Assembly (NCBI RefSeq): GCF_030272615.1
Contig: NC_081406.1
Location: forward strand, 231,064,396 to 231,128,395
Reading direction: 5' to 3'
Length of the DNA: 64,000 nucleotides
Source of the DNA: Cryptomeria japonica
Taxonomy: Eukaryota; Streptophyta; Pinopsida; Cupressales; Cupressaceae
This document shows positions 1-10,999 of the stretch, piece by piece. The notes under the pieces are model-generated. The model saw only the letters and a list, made by a program, of their open reading frames with translations. It was not told where the DNA came from and did no database searches. The position numbers were made by a program, and so were the translations under genes. Within the stretch, counting starts at the first letter, position 1. Every line of letters begins with the position of its first letter.

Positions 1-1081
1 TATTTTTAAAACATTTTTCATAGTTATGCAAAAACTTCGGGACAACTCTCCCAAAATACTTTCTGTTGGTTTTGTAACTGTTTTATCGGGGAGTGGTCGA
101 GTTTTCAGGGAGACCTCCCCCGTTTAGACTATAAATTAAGTAAAACAGATGGTTGAAGGGTTAGATTTTAGTAACTAATTTTGTGAACTTCGACTGAAGC
201 ATTTTTTTGGTATTTTTTGTTCTTATTCAAAGGAGGAATCAGATGATTAGAACCTGTTGTGAAAAAGATTAGCAGCTATATTTTTGTGTCTTTGTTGCAT
301 AAGGAGATATATATGAAATCTAATCATATTGTTTTTGGGGAGAGGAAAGATCTGTGTATTTTGAATCCGGAAAGATAACATGTCTTTGCATATGTTCATC
401 TGATCAAGTAACAGTAATTGTTCATTTCATTGCAGTATTTCATTATTCTTCTGATGTTCTTTCCTTTGAACGTGTTGTTTACTCTAGAAAAGATTCATGA
501 TTGAAGGCGGATTTATTTTCCTTGAATCTGTTCGTCTTTAATTAGTTTAGGTGGAAGAAGTATATTGAACTTTGTTTCAGTTGCTGTAGTTACATGTATT
601 GAAAAATTAAAGAAAATAGTTTTCCATTATTTATGAGACATGAGGAAAGTTATGGCCTTTCATCTAAGAATGAAATAGGCAGCCTTATGCACTTTCTGGT
701 TAAAATCTTTTCATTTAGATATAAATAAAAACAAAAACACATTTTATGAAAAACCTAGATAGGGAGTTGTACCTAGGCAAAAATTCAGAGGGAAGTGATT
801 CGAACAAACACTTACCCAACTGTTCAGTGAATCATTTGTTCTTAGAAGAAGGTAACAGAGTTTAAAATTAATCATTTAAAAACAAAGAGCAAATATGTTC
901 ACTAACAGTTATTCGAATTGCTTAATTGGTTAATCAATCACTTTTACAATATTTTGCATTGTTTAGTCACAATTTTTAAATTTGAAATTCAAAATTTCTC
1001 TCTTTTACTCAATTTTCCATGCATATATTGAGAGAACATTACTTTGGTTACATTACATATGAGTTTCTTGTTTGATCATAG
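1..1081. other. AT-rich stretch without a recognisable gene (internal part of element A0)
   Basis: No open frame of note, RNA gene or LTR end is visible. The stretch lies on the inner side of the A0 3' LTR (12020-13209), so it is most simply internal sequence of A0 or of something nested in it. A leading-edge segment near 100-130 has short G- and C-runs but no feature I can name. Confidence 0.4.
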
Positions 1082-2250
1082 GTGCATATGGAGTTCTTAT
1101 CTTATTTTGCTAGTACAATTTCAAATTACATTGAAGATGTTCATGATGCTCCATTTCATGCATATGATGAGGACTTAGTTTTACCTTTCACTCATAGCTT
1201 TTATTTACCCTCTCCCAAAATTTGTTCCATTAATGAGGTCACATTGGTGCAAAAAGAGAATATGAACACTTCTTTCAAAGATCTCCTTCCTAAAGATGGA
1301 GCTTCGAAGAGTGATGTTCATCCTTTTCATAAAATGTACCTCCACCATAAGGATTATTTAGTGCAAGAGGATGATATGGTGGCTACTTTTCCTAGCAATA
1401 CTATACCTTCTTGACATGATCTTTTCCCTAGATATGAATCATTAATGACATATGGTGGTACCCTTCCTAAAGATTGTCTTACTCATGACGATACTTTAGA
1501 GCAAGAGGATAATACCACTTCTCATCATTATAATGTTTCCATTGCTCTCTCTCCCAAAAATGAAGAACCTAACAAAGATCAAATCAATTCCATTAATATT
1601 GTCCACCTTGATCAAGATGTCTCTCAACCTTGACAAAAAACCAAAAATTATTCTTGATTATCATGCAATGCCTTACACGTATAATAATGAAGTATTTTCT
1701 TTGGAAACTAATCAAAACATACAAATTGAATCACAATATACTTAGTTAGTTCCTACAATCCTCTCTCCAATTCAGACAAATACACCTTCTCCTAATAAAG
1801 AAGTTCCTAAAGAACTCTTGGAGGATGATTGGGGGTCCTTACATTTCACACCTTCTTTCTATAGAAAATCTAAGATGCTTGAATTTGATACTCAAAATTT
1901 TTATCCTAACATATGTCTAGAAATTGATTGGGCCTCTTTAAACTTCAATCCAATTCCATTTAAGAGTAGACCCTCTCTTTATCCTACACATGGATACAAT
2001 GGACAAGTTTAAGGATATGTGCATCAAAGTCTTGAAATTCATGAGAAATCACACTTTTCTAATGAAAAAATAGGTTTCCAACCACTTCCTTTGTCAACGT
2101 CCCCTCCTTTGTCTAGTGAATCCACATTTTCTCTTCCCAATATGGAATTACAATAAGATAATGTTTTGTCTAATCTTCTCTAGGCTAATTTAATCTCTCT
2201 TCTTTGGCCTAAAAAGAAGAAAAAAACATAGACAACATCTTGAAAAATCT
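1082..2250 (+). pseudogene. Decayed ORF remnant in element A0
   Basis: Readable segments at 1082-1414 and 1445-1633 share one frame and are separated by a TGA at 1412. The reading then moves to another frame (1533-1745, 1818-2012), and stops continue to about 2250, where a lysine run follows WP. The composition is acidic and rich in S, P, D and N, with no zinc knuckle, protease or polymerase motif. The position, upstream of the A0 3' region and interrupted at 2290 by Copia-1, suggests the C-terminal tail of an LTR-element polyprotein. I do not recognise the family; the assignment to A0 is from position only. Confidence 0.35.
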
Positions 2251-2344
2251 TATTTTTGCAAGCATCATCAAATTTGTGGCCATTCTACTTGTTGGTGTAA
2301 TTATTTATTCATGTTGGATATTGTAGACACCTAAAATTGTCATG

Positions 2345-2532
2345 TCTAATTAAATAAATATTTTATTTATTTAATTACTTTAGCTTAATTCTTCTATTAA
2401 TTAAATAAATCTTTATTTATTTAATTAATTCATTTTTCCTCTTCTAGCTTTATTTCTCATTTAAATAAATACATTTATTTATTTAAATTATCCTTTTTCC
2501 TAAATTAAATAAATACTTTTATTTATTTAATT
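2345..2532. repeat. Array of AT-rich palindromic units in the B0 U3
   Basis: Units of the form TTAAATAAAT-spacer-TTTATTTATTTAA recur near 2349, 2397, 2461 and 2505. A fifth lies at about 4100 beyond the LINE. The spacing is about 50 bp. Each can fold as a hairpin of roughly 12 bp. They lie upstream of the TATA box at 4291. Confidence 0.75.
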
Positions 2533-2550
2533 GATCGCACTTCTTCTATT

Positions 2551-4084
2551 TTTTTTTTGATCAGTAATAGTGATTTTTATTAATTACTCGGGGTTTTGAA
2601 CTGGCCCGAACGAGGTGGTGCTACAATTAGGGAGCCACCTCCCCATATCCATCTCCCCCTTCAAGAGGGGTGTCATTACAACTATTCCCATCCTTACCCC
2701 GCTTACCCTTTTTATGCTTCACCTCTATCCATCCATAAGATTTGGCAACCTCCAACGATTTCAGATTTTGAATTTCCATACCACCCAACCCCTTACTATC
2801 CCAGCAATCATTCTCAGACTGATTCTCCTCATCCATACCTGCATTTAAAACCTTTTGAGAGCTAGGACCCCCCTCCAACAACTGTACACCTCCATTAGCT
2901 TCCTGAAAGGAGCTGTATCCCACAAGAATACCTCCCTCACCCGAGCCATCCAAGCCACCAGTCAGCCCTTGCCCATCATTTGATAGTTCTGGATCCTTTA
3001 CACTAGAATCTATAATCAATTCCCCAACCTCCTGGTGGGATTTCAAATTCCCAGCCACCTTCTCCACCATGTAAGATTGGGGGGTAACGTTCTTCCACCA
3101 TGAAGCTAGGCTCTTCACCCTACGCTTAGCACATGATTCAGCATTATGTCCAGTCTTAAAGCATCTCCTGCACCTAAAATGAATCCATTCATAATCCACC
3201 GACTGAAGCCAACTACCCTTTGAAGTAGAAATAGAGATCTCTGAAGGGAGATCCATGGACATATCCATCTCCACCAAGACACGAGCAAAAGTTGTATGTA
3301 GTAAATTGAGAGAGCCATCATCTGCCAATAAAAACTTACCAAGGGAGTTTCCAATAGCTTCAAAACATGAGTCAAACCAGTATTGTAATGGAAGGTTTGG
3401 AAGTCTAATCCACATAGGAGTGCGATCAAAAGATTCTGATCCAGGGTTGAAAGCCAGATGCCACAGTTTAAGCATCAAAGGATTACTGTCCTCCCAGCAC
3501 CATTGGCTACCACCAAGAATTTTGTTTCTATCCTCCACAGACTGAAACACTACAACAAAAAACCCTCGAGCATGAGGGTAAATCTGCACAATGTCATCCA
3601 CAATGGGCTCCCAATGATCAAAGATCCATTTATGCAGAGCACCCAGACTAGGCCAAAAACCCCTAAAACACCCAATAAGCCCTAATGCCGAAAAAATGAG
3701 CTCATTACGATCCACTTCTTTCTCCAACACCTCTGTCAAAGAAACCATAATCGGCATGGCCGGGACAGCAGCCTGCAAATTCGATGGCCCCCAAATATCT
3801 CTACCGTGGGGCACCCTCCACCTATTTGGCAAGGAGCCTGCCCTCTGTTCAGGCATTACACGAGGTCGAGAATGGGGATGGATGCAACTGTCAATGTCCT
3901 GTGGAGCGAAAGCCCTAAAACCCTGTCGCTTGATTGGGGACTCAACTCTGCCATGTCTTTGCACTCGGCCATCTCCCCGCTTCACCACGGACGCCCAACT
4001 GCCTTTGCCCCAATCGGGAGGGAAACCGCCATGCCCCACAGGAACCCTAGCCCATGGAGCCACAGGCAACGACATCGCAAAAAA
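2551..4084 (-). mobile_element. L1-like LINE with ORF1 only
   Basis: On the minus strand the element starts close to 4084, has one long ORF (4075-2627), a short 3' UTR and a terminal A-run (the T-run at 2551). It is bracketed by an 18-bp duplication, GATCGCACTTCTTCTATT at 2533-2550 and the same with one change at 4085-4102, the length expected for target-primed reverse transcription. The LINE ORF2 (endonuclease and reverse transcriptase) is absent, so the copy is internally deleted or belongs to a non-autonomous lineage that keeps the 3' end. It must have used ORF2 protein from elsewhere. It is the most recent layer of this nest. Confidence 0.85.
2627..4075 (-). CDS. LINE ORF1 protein (DUF4283 plus CCHC zinc knuckle), 482 aa
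   Basis: Intact 482-residue frame. The N-terminal 110 residues are basic and rich in G, R and P. Residues about 128-250 have the tryptophan-rich DUF4283 pattern (for example WIRLPNLPLQYW) typical of plant L1 ORF1 proteins. A zinc knuckle CRRCFKTGHNAESC (CX2CX4HX4C) follows at about residue 300, and the C-terminal third is low-complexity (G, S, E, K). The family role is RNA binding in the LINE ribonucleoprotein. The start at 4075 lies only about 9 bases inside the element's 5' end, so a longer N-terminus may have been lost. It is the only long zinc-knuckle ORF in the window apart from A2 gag that lacks a stop over most of its length. Confidence 0.8.
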   Translation of the reverse strand: MSLPVAPWARVPVGHGGFPPDWGKGSWASVVKRGDGRVQRHGRVESPIKRQGFRAFAPQDIDSCIHPHSRPRVMPEQRAGSLPNRWRVPHGRDIWGPSNLQAAVPAMPIMVSLTEVLEKEVDRNELIFSALGLIGCFRGFWPSLGALHKWIFDHWEPIVDDIVQIYPHARGFFVVVFQSVEDRNKILGGSQWCWEDSNPLMLKLWHLAFNPGSESFDRTPMWIRLPNLPLQYWFDSCFEAIGNSLGKFLLADDGSLNLLHTTFARVLVEMDMSMDLPSEISISTSKGSWLQSVDYEWIHFRCRRCFKTGHNAESCAKRRVKSLASWWKNVTPQSYMVEKVAGNLKSHQEVGELIIDSSVKDPELSNDGQGLTGGLDGSGEGGILVGYSSFQEANGGVQLLEGGPSSQKVLNAGMDEENQSENDCWDSKGLGGMEIQNLKSLEVAKSYGWIEVKHKKGKRGKDGNSCNDTPLEGGDGYGEVAP

Positions 4085-4288
4085 GATCCCACTTCTTCTA
4101 TTAATTAAATAAATCTTTATTTATTTACTTAATTCATTAGCCTTTTCTACCTATGACACATGTCATTCATCTCTTAATTCATACACTACCTACCCTTTCA
4201 TTATTTTATTATTTTCTTTACCTACCCGCTAATCATAGCCGACCTCTTTTACACCTCTCAATATTATCCCTCCATTTCATATAGTATC

Positions 4289-4300
4289 TTCTATATAAGG
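4289..4300 (+). promoter_or_regulatory. TATA box of the B0 LTR
   Basis: TTCTATATAAGG lies about 350 bp before the LTR end, in the position expected for the U3/R boundary. Confidence 0.6.
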
Positions 4301-5113
4301 AGATGTTTCCTTCATTATCAACCCCCCAATGATTACTTGACTACACTATGCTTTTGAACTTTCATATGCGATCCTACTTGCAACCACATTTCTATTCTTT
4401 GTTGAGCTCTTGTGCACATATAAAATCTGAGAGCAAATATATCAAGCAAGATCAATGGAGATAGGAAGAATGGAGATCCAAACCCTATTGGACATGTGAT
4501 GGTATAATCTTTGTGATTTCATTTGATTTTCATTGTCTTAGGTAATCTTCATATGTTATGGTGGATCTTTGTTGTTGTTAGGCTAGGGTTTTTGTGGTTG
4601 AATTCATTATAGCCTTTCAATATTGTTGTTATCCATTTTCACCATATACAGATATTATTACACCTTACTTAAGTTTACTTAGGTACATGCATATCATAGT
4701 AGTTTGGGTATGAGACACTTGGGTGTTTGTGCCACATTGGGATAGTGTGTGTAGGAGAATTTCCACCTTTTATGGTGTTGATCTTGTTACTACTCTATCA
4801 TATCCACTTATTGTGTACTGATAATTCCACCTTTGGTGGGTGATCCACCTCATGTAGAATATTTTATTGTTTCTCTTACCTACCACACCTATTTCCTACC
4901 TACACTTGTTTCTTATTGAGCCACATGTCATGTTTGTGTGCTCACTTATCCATATAGCCTTGTCTATATATTGCAGTCTCATTTAATTGTATGAACAACT
5001 ATTCATCTTTTGATCATTTATCTATTGACGAGAATACAATTTATTCTTATCCTATATTTTGTCTCTCTATTTTGTACATTCCATTGAGCTCTTGATCTTG
5101 GAAAAATCTCACA

Positions 5114-5126
5114 TGGTATCAGAGCC
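5114..5126 (+). other. Primer-binding site of Copia-1
   Basis: TGGTATCAGAGCC immediately follows the CA end of the 5' LTR. This is the usual plant Ty1/copia site complementary to the 3' end of initiator Met-tRNA. Confidence 0.85.
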
Positions 5127-6730
5127 ATTAGAGCATCCTTGAGAGGCATTATTGCGACGTCAAGAGGCAGATCTGAGGAGAAGCATCTTTTGGAGGCATC
5201 TTGGACTAGATCCGACCTTGCCATTGTATCCGGGTGGCCGTTTCCATGAATTTTGACTATAAATTTGCCTATATTGGGTGAAAGTCAATTTTGGAGCTTA
5301 GAGAAAAAAAATTGCCCAATTTGGGCGGGTATGGTATGGATTTTTGAAAAAAAATTCAAAAACTAAAATAAAATAAAAATAAAAATATATATATATATTA
5401 TTTGGGGGGGACTCTTTGTCCCTACCCTTCCGTACTCGACCTGCGTGCTTGCAGGAATTTTCGGCCTCAACGTACCACCTCCGCACAGGGTCGTACTCTG
5501 TAGAGGGTCCATCGACAGCTCCCACGATTGTTGCTCTCATTTTTCGGTAGTCCTCGACTGTCACCACCCGCTCACCTCCTGCTGACCTCCCCTGCATCCT
5601 ACCAGCAGTCCTGGTTCCTTCACCTATTGGTGATTGTCTTCTCGTTGTCGTCGTCGCTCTAGAAACAACCCCCTGGCAGTCGTTCTACTCATCTCCGACA
5701 TCATTTTTCACCTGTCGGCGTAGTCTTCCACTGACCCTGCTTCCTTGAAGATCTTCTCTCTGCTCGGGCCTGCTTCATCCACAAACTCTCCACATTAGCG
5801 ACAACTACTGCCACACAACGTCCTACCAGCTCCCGCTCAACGCTAGCCGAGAGCCACCACATGGGTGCCACAGACGCGTGTCATGCCACGTGGTAGCCCA
5901 GTCACCAAGCCAACTTAGCTCGTCACATTAGCAGTATCTTCTAACACATCCTCCTGTCGTACTTGCCACATCGGACTTTCTGTACAACACATCAGCATTG
6001 CAGGCCAATTAGATCTTGTCACATCAACAATTTGTACCATACGAACACACAATCAACAGGGGAGTGAATTTTTCTACGATGGTCATATGACCATCAAATT
6101 TAACCTTGTGTTTTTTTGACGTCATCATTTTTAAAATAAAATTGGTGGGCCCCCTCCATTGAGCTTTTTGATTTTGCAGTTCAACTTCAAATGGCCATAT
6201 CTTGCTCATTTTTGCTCCTTTTTGGTACAATTTTTTTTGAAATGGGCTAAGTTTTAATGTACTTTCTCATGGTGGCATTATTTTCTGATTTGGATGGACA
6301 AATTTTTCAGAAATCCAAGTTTTTGGTGACTATACCTGTCCAATCCCTATTTCTGCAACTTTTGAGACTTCGTTTGGTCTCATACGAACTCCTTTTCTGG
6401 TGTCATTTTTTTTAAAGTGCATAACTTTTTGTCTACTCTCGTAAGATGCTATTACTTTGCAGCAATTTTGGGTATAAATTATACTTTCAATATATGGTCT
6501 CTTTAGGCCAATTTGGCACTTGTATTGCATAGATCTATCTTGTTGGTCTTTTGCATTGTATTTCTCAGCCTATTGGGTCGGTTGTAAAACAAAATCAGAA
6601 CTCTACCTTGCCATTGTTTGCAAGTGGACTATTGTACACACACTACATATAAAGTGCCCAAATCATCATTTTTTTGGGGGTGGGGGGTACTTTGATTGAT
6701 TGAATTTGGGGGGGTGTCTCTTGTAATTTT
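5127..6730 (+). other. Copia-1 untranslated leader
   Basis: About 1.6 kb between PBS and gag with no credible coding frame. It includes a GC-richer block at about 5410-5960 and an (AT)n run near 5386. Long leaders are common in plant LTR elements; I see no specific motif. Confidence 0.5.
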
Positions 6731-8877
6731 GTGCTCTTGTTTTCCTTCCATTTTTCTTCTATGGGTTCTCTTAAGTTTCCTCTCTTAACTCCTCATAATT
6801 ATGCTACTTGGAAAATTGATGCATGGAGTAAACTTATGGAAAAAGGACTAACTCATTATATTGATGGAACTATTGTTGCTCCCACTGATCCTGTTGGTCA
6901 CTTGGATTGGATCACTAAAAATATCATGGCAATTGGTACCTTAAGAAAGTATGTTTCAAAGGATCTCATTTTTCATATTGAGAAATGTACTCTAATCAAG
7001 GATGCTTGGCAAAAGTTTCAAGACTTGTATGGTCAAATTGATGAGATTAGGGGATATCAAATTGATAGTAATCTCACCATGTTAGATCCCAAGAAGTTTG
7101 ATACTATACAAGATTATGTCACTAAGGCAAAAGAGTTGAGGGCACAACTCAAGGATTGTGGCATGATAAGAAGGATACACAATTGATCTTCAATTTGATG
7201 GGCAAGCTTCCACAAGAATATGTAGCATTTGTTTCTAGTTTCCAAACCCATAAAATGACAATGGGTTCAAGCTACACAATGCCTACATTTGATGCTTTCG
7301 CTGAAATGTTGATGATGGAACAAACTAAGTTGATAAGCATGGGCATTCTTAAGGCTTCTAAGTCTCAAGCATTAGTGGCAAATCAAGGGAACAAAGGAAA
7401 TCAAGGAAAGGACAACACAAACAAGAAGAAATGCCAATCAAAGCCTAAGGGCAAAGCATCAACTTCTCCACAACAAGGAGATTCATCCTCTTCCAACAGG
7501 GATAATTCACCAAAGAGGGAGAGACCTACTTGTGCCTATTGTAAAAATTTTGGTCATGAGGAGTGTCATTTCCATTCTAAGAAGATTTATGAGCTCACAC
7601 ATATCCTCAAAAAGAAGAACATTGATTTGCCTAATGTCTACAAGAAGGAGGATTCATCAACTTCCACTTCCTCACAAGCAAAAGGGAAAAGGCAAGCATT
7701 CATGGCTTAAACAAGTGGGAAGACTCACTCTTTTGGGACAAGAAAAGGAAAAGCTCTTTGTGCTACTACAAGTCATGATTCAGGGAGATGGCTTCTAGAT
7801 TCAGGGGCTTCTCATCATATGGCATCTTCACAGTCTATGTTCTCTTCATTTAAGCCTTGCACCATGCCACATATTTTGATGGGAAATCATACATACATGG
7901 ATGTGATTGGAAAAGGATCTATGACCATTGGGGATAATTCCTTCAATGATGTGTTGTGCCTACCCCACTTGACAAACAATCTCCTTTCCATATATCAAAT
8001 CACACATGGGGCAACTAAGAGAATTGTGGAGTTCACACCTAAGTTAGTTTTCATTAGAAACTTGGAGACTAGAGATATCATTGCGACTGGGGTGGTTGAT
8101 CATGCATCTCAGTTATACTCCCTTTCAGATTTTGTTGATGATGATGATTTCACATATGATGATTCTACACATGATGATCACACTTCTTGTGATGATTTAG
8201 ATTTTGAGGAGAACTATGGGTACTTGAACTTGGGGATTCTCACATGTGACCTCGTTGTTGAGCCTTGTACTTGATCTCCTCCTATTAATATCACATCACC
8301 TATTGCACTTGATGATACAGATAGTGCGACAAGTTTTCCTTCATGTGATTCAGTGCAGTAGGATATATCTTATCTTCCAGCTTCAAATTCATGGGATGAG
8401 TACTTGACATATATTGCAGGTTTGTTTGTGGAATCCTACATTGCAAATTTGGGAGACATCATTGATGATATTCATCTTCTCTTTGATGAAGATGATCCTT
8501 CTTCAATTTTTGCGAGGGAACGATTTGACCCTCTTGTTCATTCTCTACATGAGCATTCTTTTGAGGTTGATGTGATTGTGGATACTTATGTACAACAGTT
8601 GGAGGAGGTCTCTTTATGTTTAGAGGAGACATGCGAGTCTTTGGAAATTTTTCTATGTTCATCTCCACTAGATCTTGGAGTGCCTTTTTCAGCAACGTGG
8701 AGCATCTTACCACCTTTGGAGGGGGTATCTTTCAACATCGACATGGGGACACTTGAGCAGTTTTCAGAGACTCCTTTCATCATGAGTTTTTTTCCTACAT
8801 CTTCCCTTCATGATTGGGGATACTTCATGGATACACCTTTGGTTTTGTTTCTTCCTAAGGAGAGGAATGTTGTTTGA
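6731..8877 (+). pseudogene. Copia-1 gag-protease polyprotein with acidic C-terminal extension
   Basis: The frame opens at 6731 (a later ATG at 6761 begins MGSLKFPLLT) with a UBN2-type copia gag (WKIDAW...). A one-base deletion near 7160-7185 shifts it into the frame that then runs to 8877 with only three stops (TAA 7708, TGA 8272, TAG 8359). A degraded zinc knuckle (CAYCKNFGHEECHF) lies near 7532. A retropepsin with its active site intact, LLDSGASHHM, lies at about 7791-7820 and is followed by the pre-integrase-like segment LCLPHLTNNLLS. Where integrase should start, the protein instead becomes acidic and rich in D, E, S and F (8120-8877). I do not recognise this tail. Without pol this element depends on other copia elements for reverse transcription and integration. 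Confidence 0.75.
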
Positions 8878-9247
8878 TGTTCATGGAGCAATTTCTTCAT
8901 ACATCATTGAGCTTTTATCATTGGTGCAGATTCCACATTAAGGGGGGGCTTCCTAGCTTCTCTTCTTCTCTCATATGGGGGGACTTTTTCCTCACATGGG
9001 GTTTTGTTCCTCACATTCTTCTATGAGAGTTCTCTTGTATAGCTTTCATCTCTCTTTTGAGGGAGGGTTTTTTCCCATTGGGTTTTTCTCTCTTTCTCTG
9101 CTTCGTGAGAGATTTCATTACATTGGTTTGCATGCATTTGCATTTGTACATGGGTACCTAACATGGCCTCATAGCTGGGACCCATCTTGCATTGCTTAGT
9201 TGCATTTAGACGTAAGTGCATTCCCCTAAGTTTCACTTAAGGGGGGG
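8878..9247 (+). other. Copia-1 3' untranslated region with polypurine tracts
   Basis: It contains two A-G7 tracts. One is at 8939-8947 and the other is the PPT proper (AAGGGGGGG, about 9239-9247) immediately before the 3' LTR. Between them lie short T/C-rich direct repeats. Confidence 0.65.
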
Positions 9248-9736
9248 TGTTGGTGTAATTATTTATTCATGTTGGATATTATTACACCTTACTTAAGTTT
9301 ACTTAGGTACATGCATATCATAGTAGTTTGGGTATGAGACACTTGGGTGTTTGTGCCACATTGCGATAGTGTGTGTAGGAGAATTTCCACCTTTTATGGT
9401 GTCGATCTTGTTACTACTCTATCATATCCACTTATTGTGGATTGATAATTCCACCTTCAGTGGGTGACCCACCTCATGTGGAATATTTTATTGTTTCTCT
9501 TACCTACCACACATATTTCCAACCTACCCTTGTTTCTTATTAAGCCACATGTCATGTTTGTGTGCTCACTTATCCATATAGCCTTGCCTATATATGTAGG
9601 CTCATTTTATTGTATGAACACCAATTGATCTTTTGATCATTTATCTATTGATGAGAGTACAGTTTATTCTCGTCCTATATTTTGTCTCTCTATTTTGTAC
9701 ATTTCATTGAGTTCTTGATCTTGGCAAAATTTCACA
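9248..9736 (+). repeat. Copia-1 3' LTR
   Basis: 489 bp, TGTTGG...TTTCACA. It carries a TATA-like CCTATATATG near 9588. It matches the split 5' LTR over its whole length, with roughly 5% differences by eye. It is followed by the TSD CTACT. Confidence 0.9.
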
Positions 9737-9741
9737 CTACT

Positions 9742-9950
9742 AATGAGTGTCAAGATTTGAAAACAAAAATACAATATTATATTATTTAGGTATCATCAAA
9801 GTTACAAGTGACAACAAATAGCATATTTCTCATAATCATTTCAAATAACATTCAAGTTCCTATTATGTTGATCCTCACTATGTGATAATGTTAGCCTACC
9901 TATTGGGGGTTCATTGTCATTCATGGTTGTACAATTTCAGGTGAAACCAT
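9742..9950. other. A0 internal sequence after Copia-1
   Basis: Direct continuation of the sequence interrupted at 2289. AT-rich, no coding frame and no motif recognised. Confidence 0.4.
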
Positions 9951-10900
9951 AACTAGTGAGAAACATAATAGTCTATTTATTCTTGTCTCTATGCTCGAGG
10001 GGCTAGAATATAATCTTTCCTCTTTCTAAGGTTTCACTATTTCCTTATTTGATTGTGTTCTTCATAACTTGATGTCCTTTCTTGCATGGAATTATCCTTC
10101 ATGCAAGTACATGTGTGTTCCTTGGTTAGGACCTATTCTTTGCTTAAAACGATACGTCTCTTATGAATAATCTCTCCTTAGGAAATGTGTGATCCTTCAT
10201 CACAATTTTTCTTTGTCATCTTTCTTAGGGAGCAAGGATGGCTTTTTCCTTATCTCTCCCCCTTTTAAAGATTACCACTTCTTTTGTGTTGCATTTTTCA
10301 TAACTTGATGTCCTTTCTTGCATGGAATTATCCTTTATGTGAGTACATGTGTGTTCCTTTGCTAGGATCTTTTTTTTTTTAAAATAGTATGTCTCTTATG
10401 AAAAATCCCTCTTTGGAAGTTATCTAATTCTTCTCATTGTCCCTTCAATTGGGGTGCATTTATCTTTCTCTCTTATCCTTTCTAAGGATCCACTTTTCCT
10501 TTGTTGAGTGGTGTTTTCTTATGATTTTATGTCATTGCTTGTGTGAAATTGTTTGCTCAAGGATTCTCTTGTATAGAGGTGTGTATCCTTGACTAAAACC
10601 TCTTTTGCACTTGGTAATGTATATCTATTATAAAATTACCCCTCACATTGGGTCAAAGGTGTTTCATCTTTCATCAAGAATCCCTTTCACCTAGTAATAG
10701 GAGGAAGGTGTGCATTCTTGTTCCCACTTACCCTCCTTTGGAAGATGTTATGTTTGTTCAAGAAACTCTTCTTAGAGGTAGATGTCATTTCAGAAAAGAT
10801 CTCTTCTCCTCCAAGGATCCTCTCTACACTTGTTGCAATATACCTCTTTTTCAACTATCTTATCCTTACTTATAGAGTATTCCCCCTTTAGCTCGGATTT
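9951..10900 (+). repeat. Degenerate tandem repeat, unit about 220-240 bp
   Basis: The phrase CATAACTTGATGTCCTTTCT at 10063 recurs at 10299 (236 bp later), and a weaker third copy is near 10515. Each is followed by TTGCATGGAATTATCC or a variant and then a GTGTGTTCCTTG-like phrase. It lies in the 3' non-coding part of A0, where plant Ty3/gypsy elements often hold tandem arrays. Confidence 0.7.
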
Positions 10901-10999
10901 ATGAACATTGTTTCTTAAAGCGTATCTCCTTGGTGTTGAAGGTTGGGTATCCTTGCTTCTAGCTTCCTTAAGACATCAACATAGGGCTATGTTGGCATC

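Larger units (their letters stand above)
2322..4650 (+). mobile_element. B0: solo LTR of a B-type (Ty3/gypsy) family, itself split by a LINE
   Basis: It begins TGTAGACACCTAAAA and ends ATATACA, with the 5-bp duplication GATAT at 2317-2321 and 4651-4655. Without the LINE and one LINE TSD it is about 780 bp. The first 15 bases match the LTR starts of B2 (minus, from 27964) and nearly those of B1 (minus, from 46712), so it belongs to the same superfamily. No internal region or second LTR is present, the usual result of LTR-LTR recombination. A TATA box (CTATATAAGG, 4291) is visible. The U3 part has five AT-rich palindromic units. Confidence 0.85.
2290..5113 (+). repeat. Copia-1 5' LTR, split by a nested insertion
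   Basis: The first 32 bases (2290-2321) match the start of the 3' LTR at 9248. The match resumes at 4656 and runs to 5113, where PBS sequence starts. The break is the TG...CA solo LTR 2322-4650 with a GATAT duplication on each side. Joined, the LTR is about 490 bp, the same as the 3' copy. Confidence 0.9.
2290..9736 (+). mobile_element. Copia-1: LTR retrotransposon with gag-protease but no pol
   Basis: Boundaries are firm. The LTRs begin TGTTGGTGTAATTATT and end in CA, and a perfect 5-bp target duplication CTACT lies at 2285-2289 and 9737-9741. A PBS matching the usual plant initiator-Met type (TGGTATCAGAGCC) directly follows the 5' LTR, and a G-rich PPT precedes the 3' LTR. The LTRs are about 490 and 489 bp once the nested insertion is removed, and differ by roughly two dozen substitutions by eye, so this is not a recent insertion. 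The interior (5114-9247, 4.1 kb) holds a gag-protease frame and an acidic extension. Integrase, reverse transcriptase and RNase H are absent, with no sign of a simple late deletion. The host sequence is element A0. Confidence 0.9.

Noticed and set aside
2615-3685. Plus-strand ORFs opposite the LINE ORF1
   Set aside because: Their protein sequences have no domain and are the antisense reading of the ORF1 frame, which has recognisable DUF4283 and zinc-knuckle patterns.
9021-9236. Minus-strand 71-aa ORF in the Copia-1 3' region
   Set aside because: No domain; low complexity; opposite to the non-coding 3' end and PPT of Copia-1.
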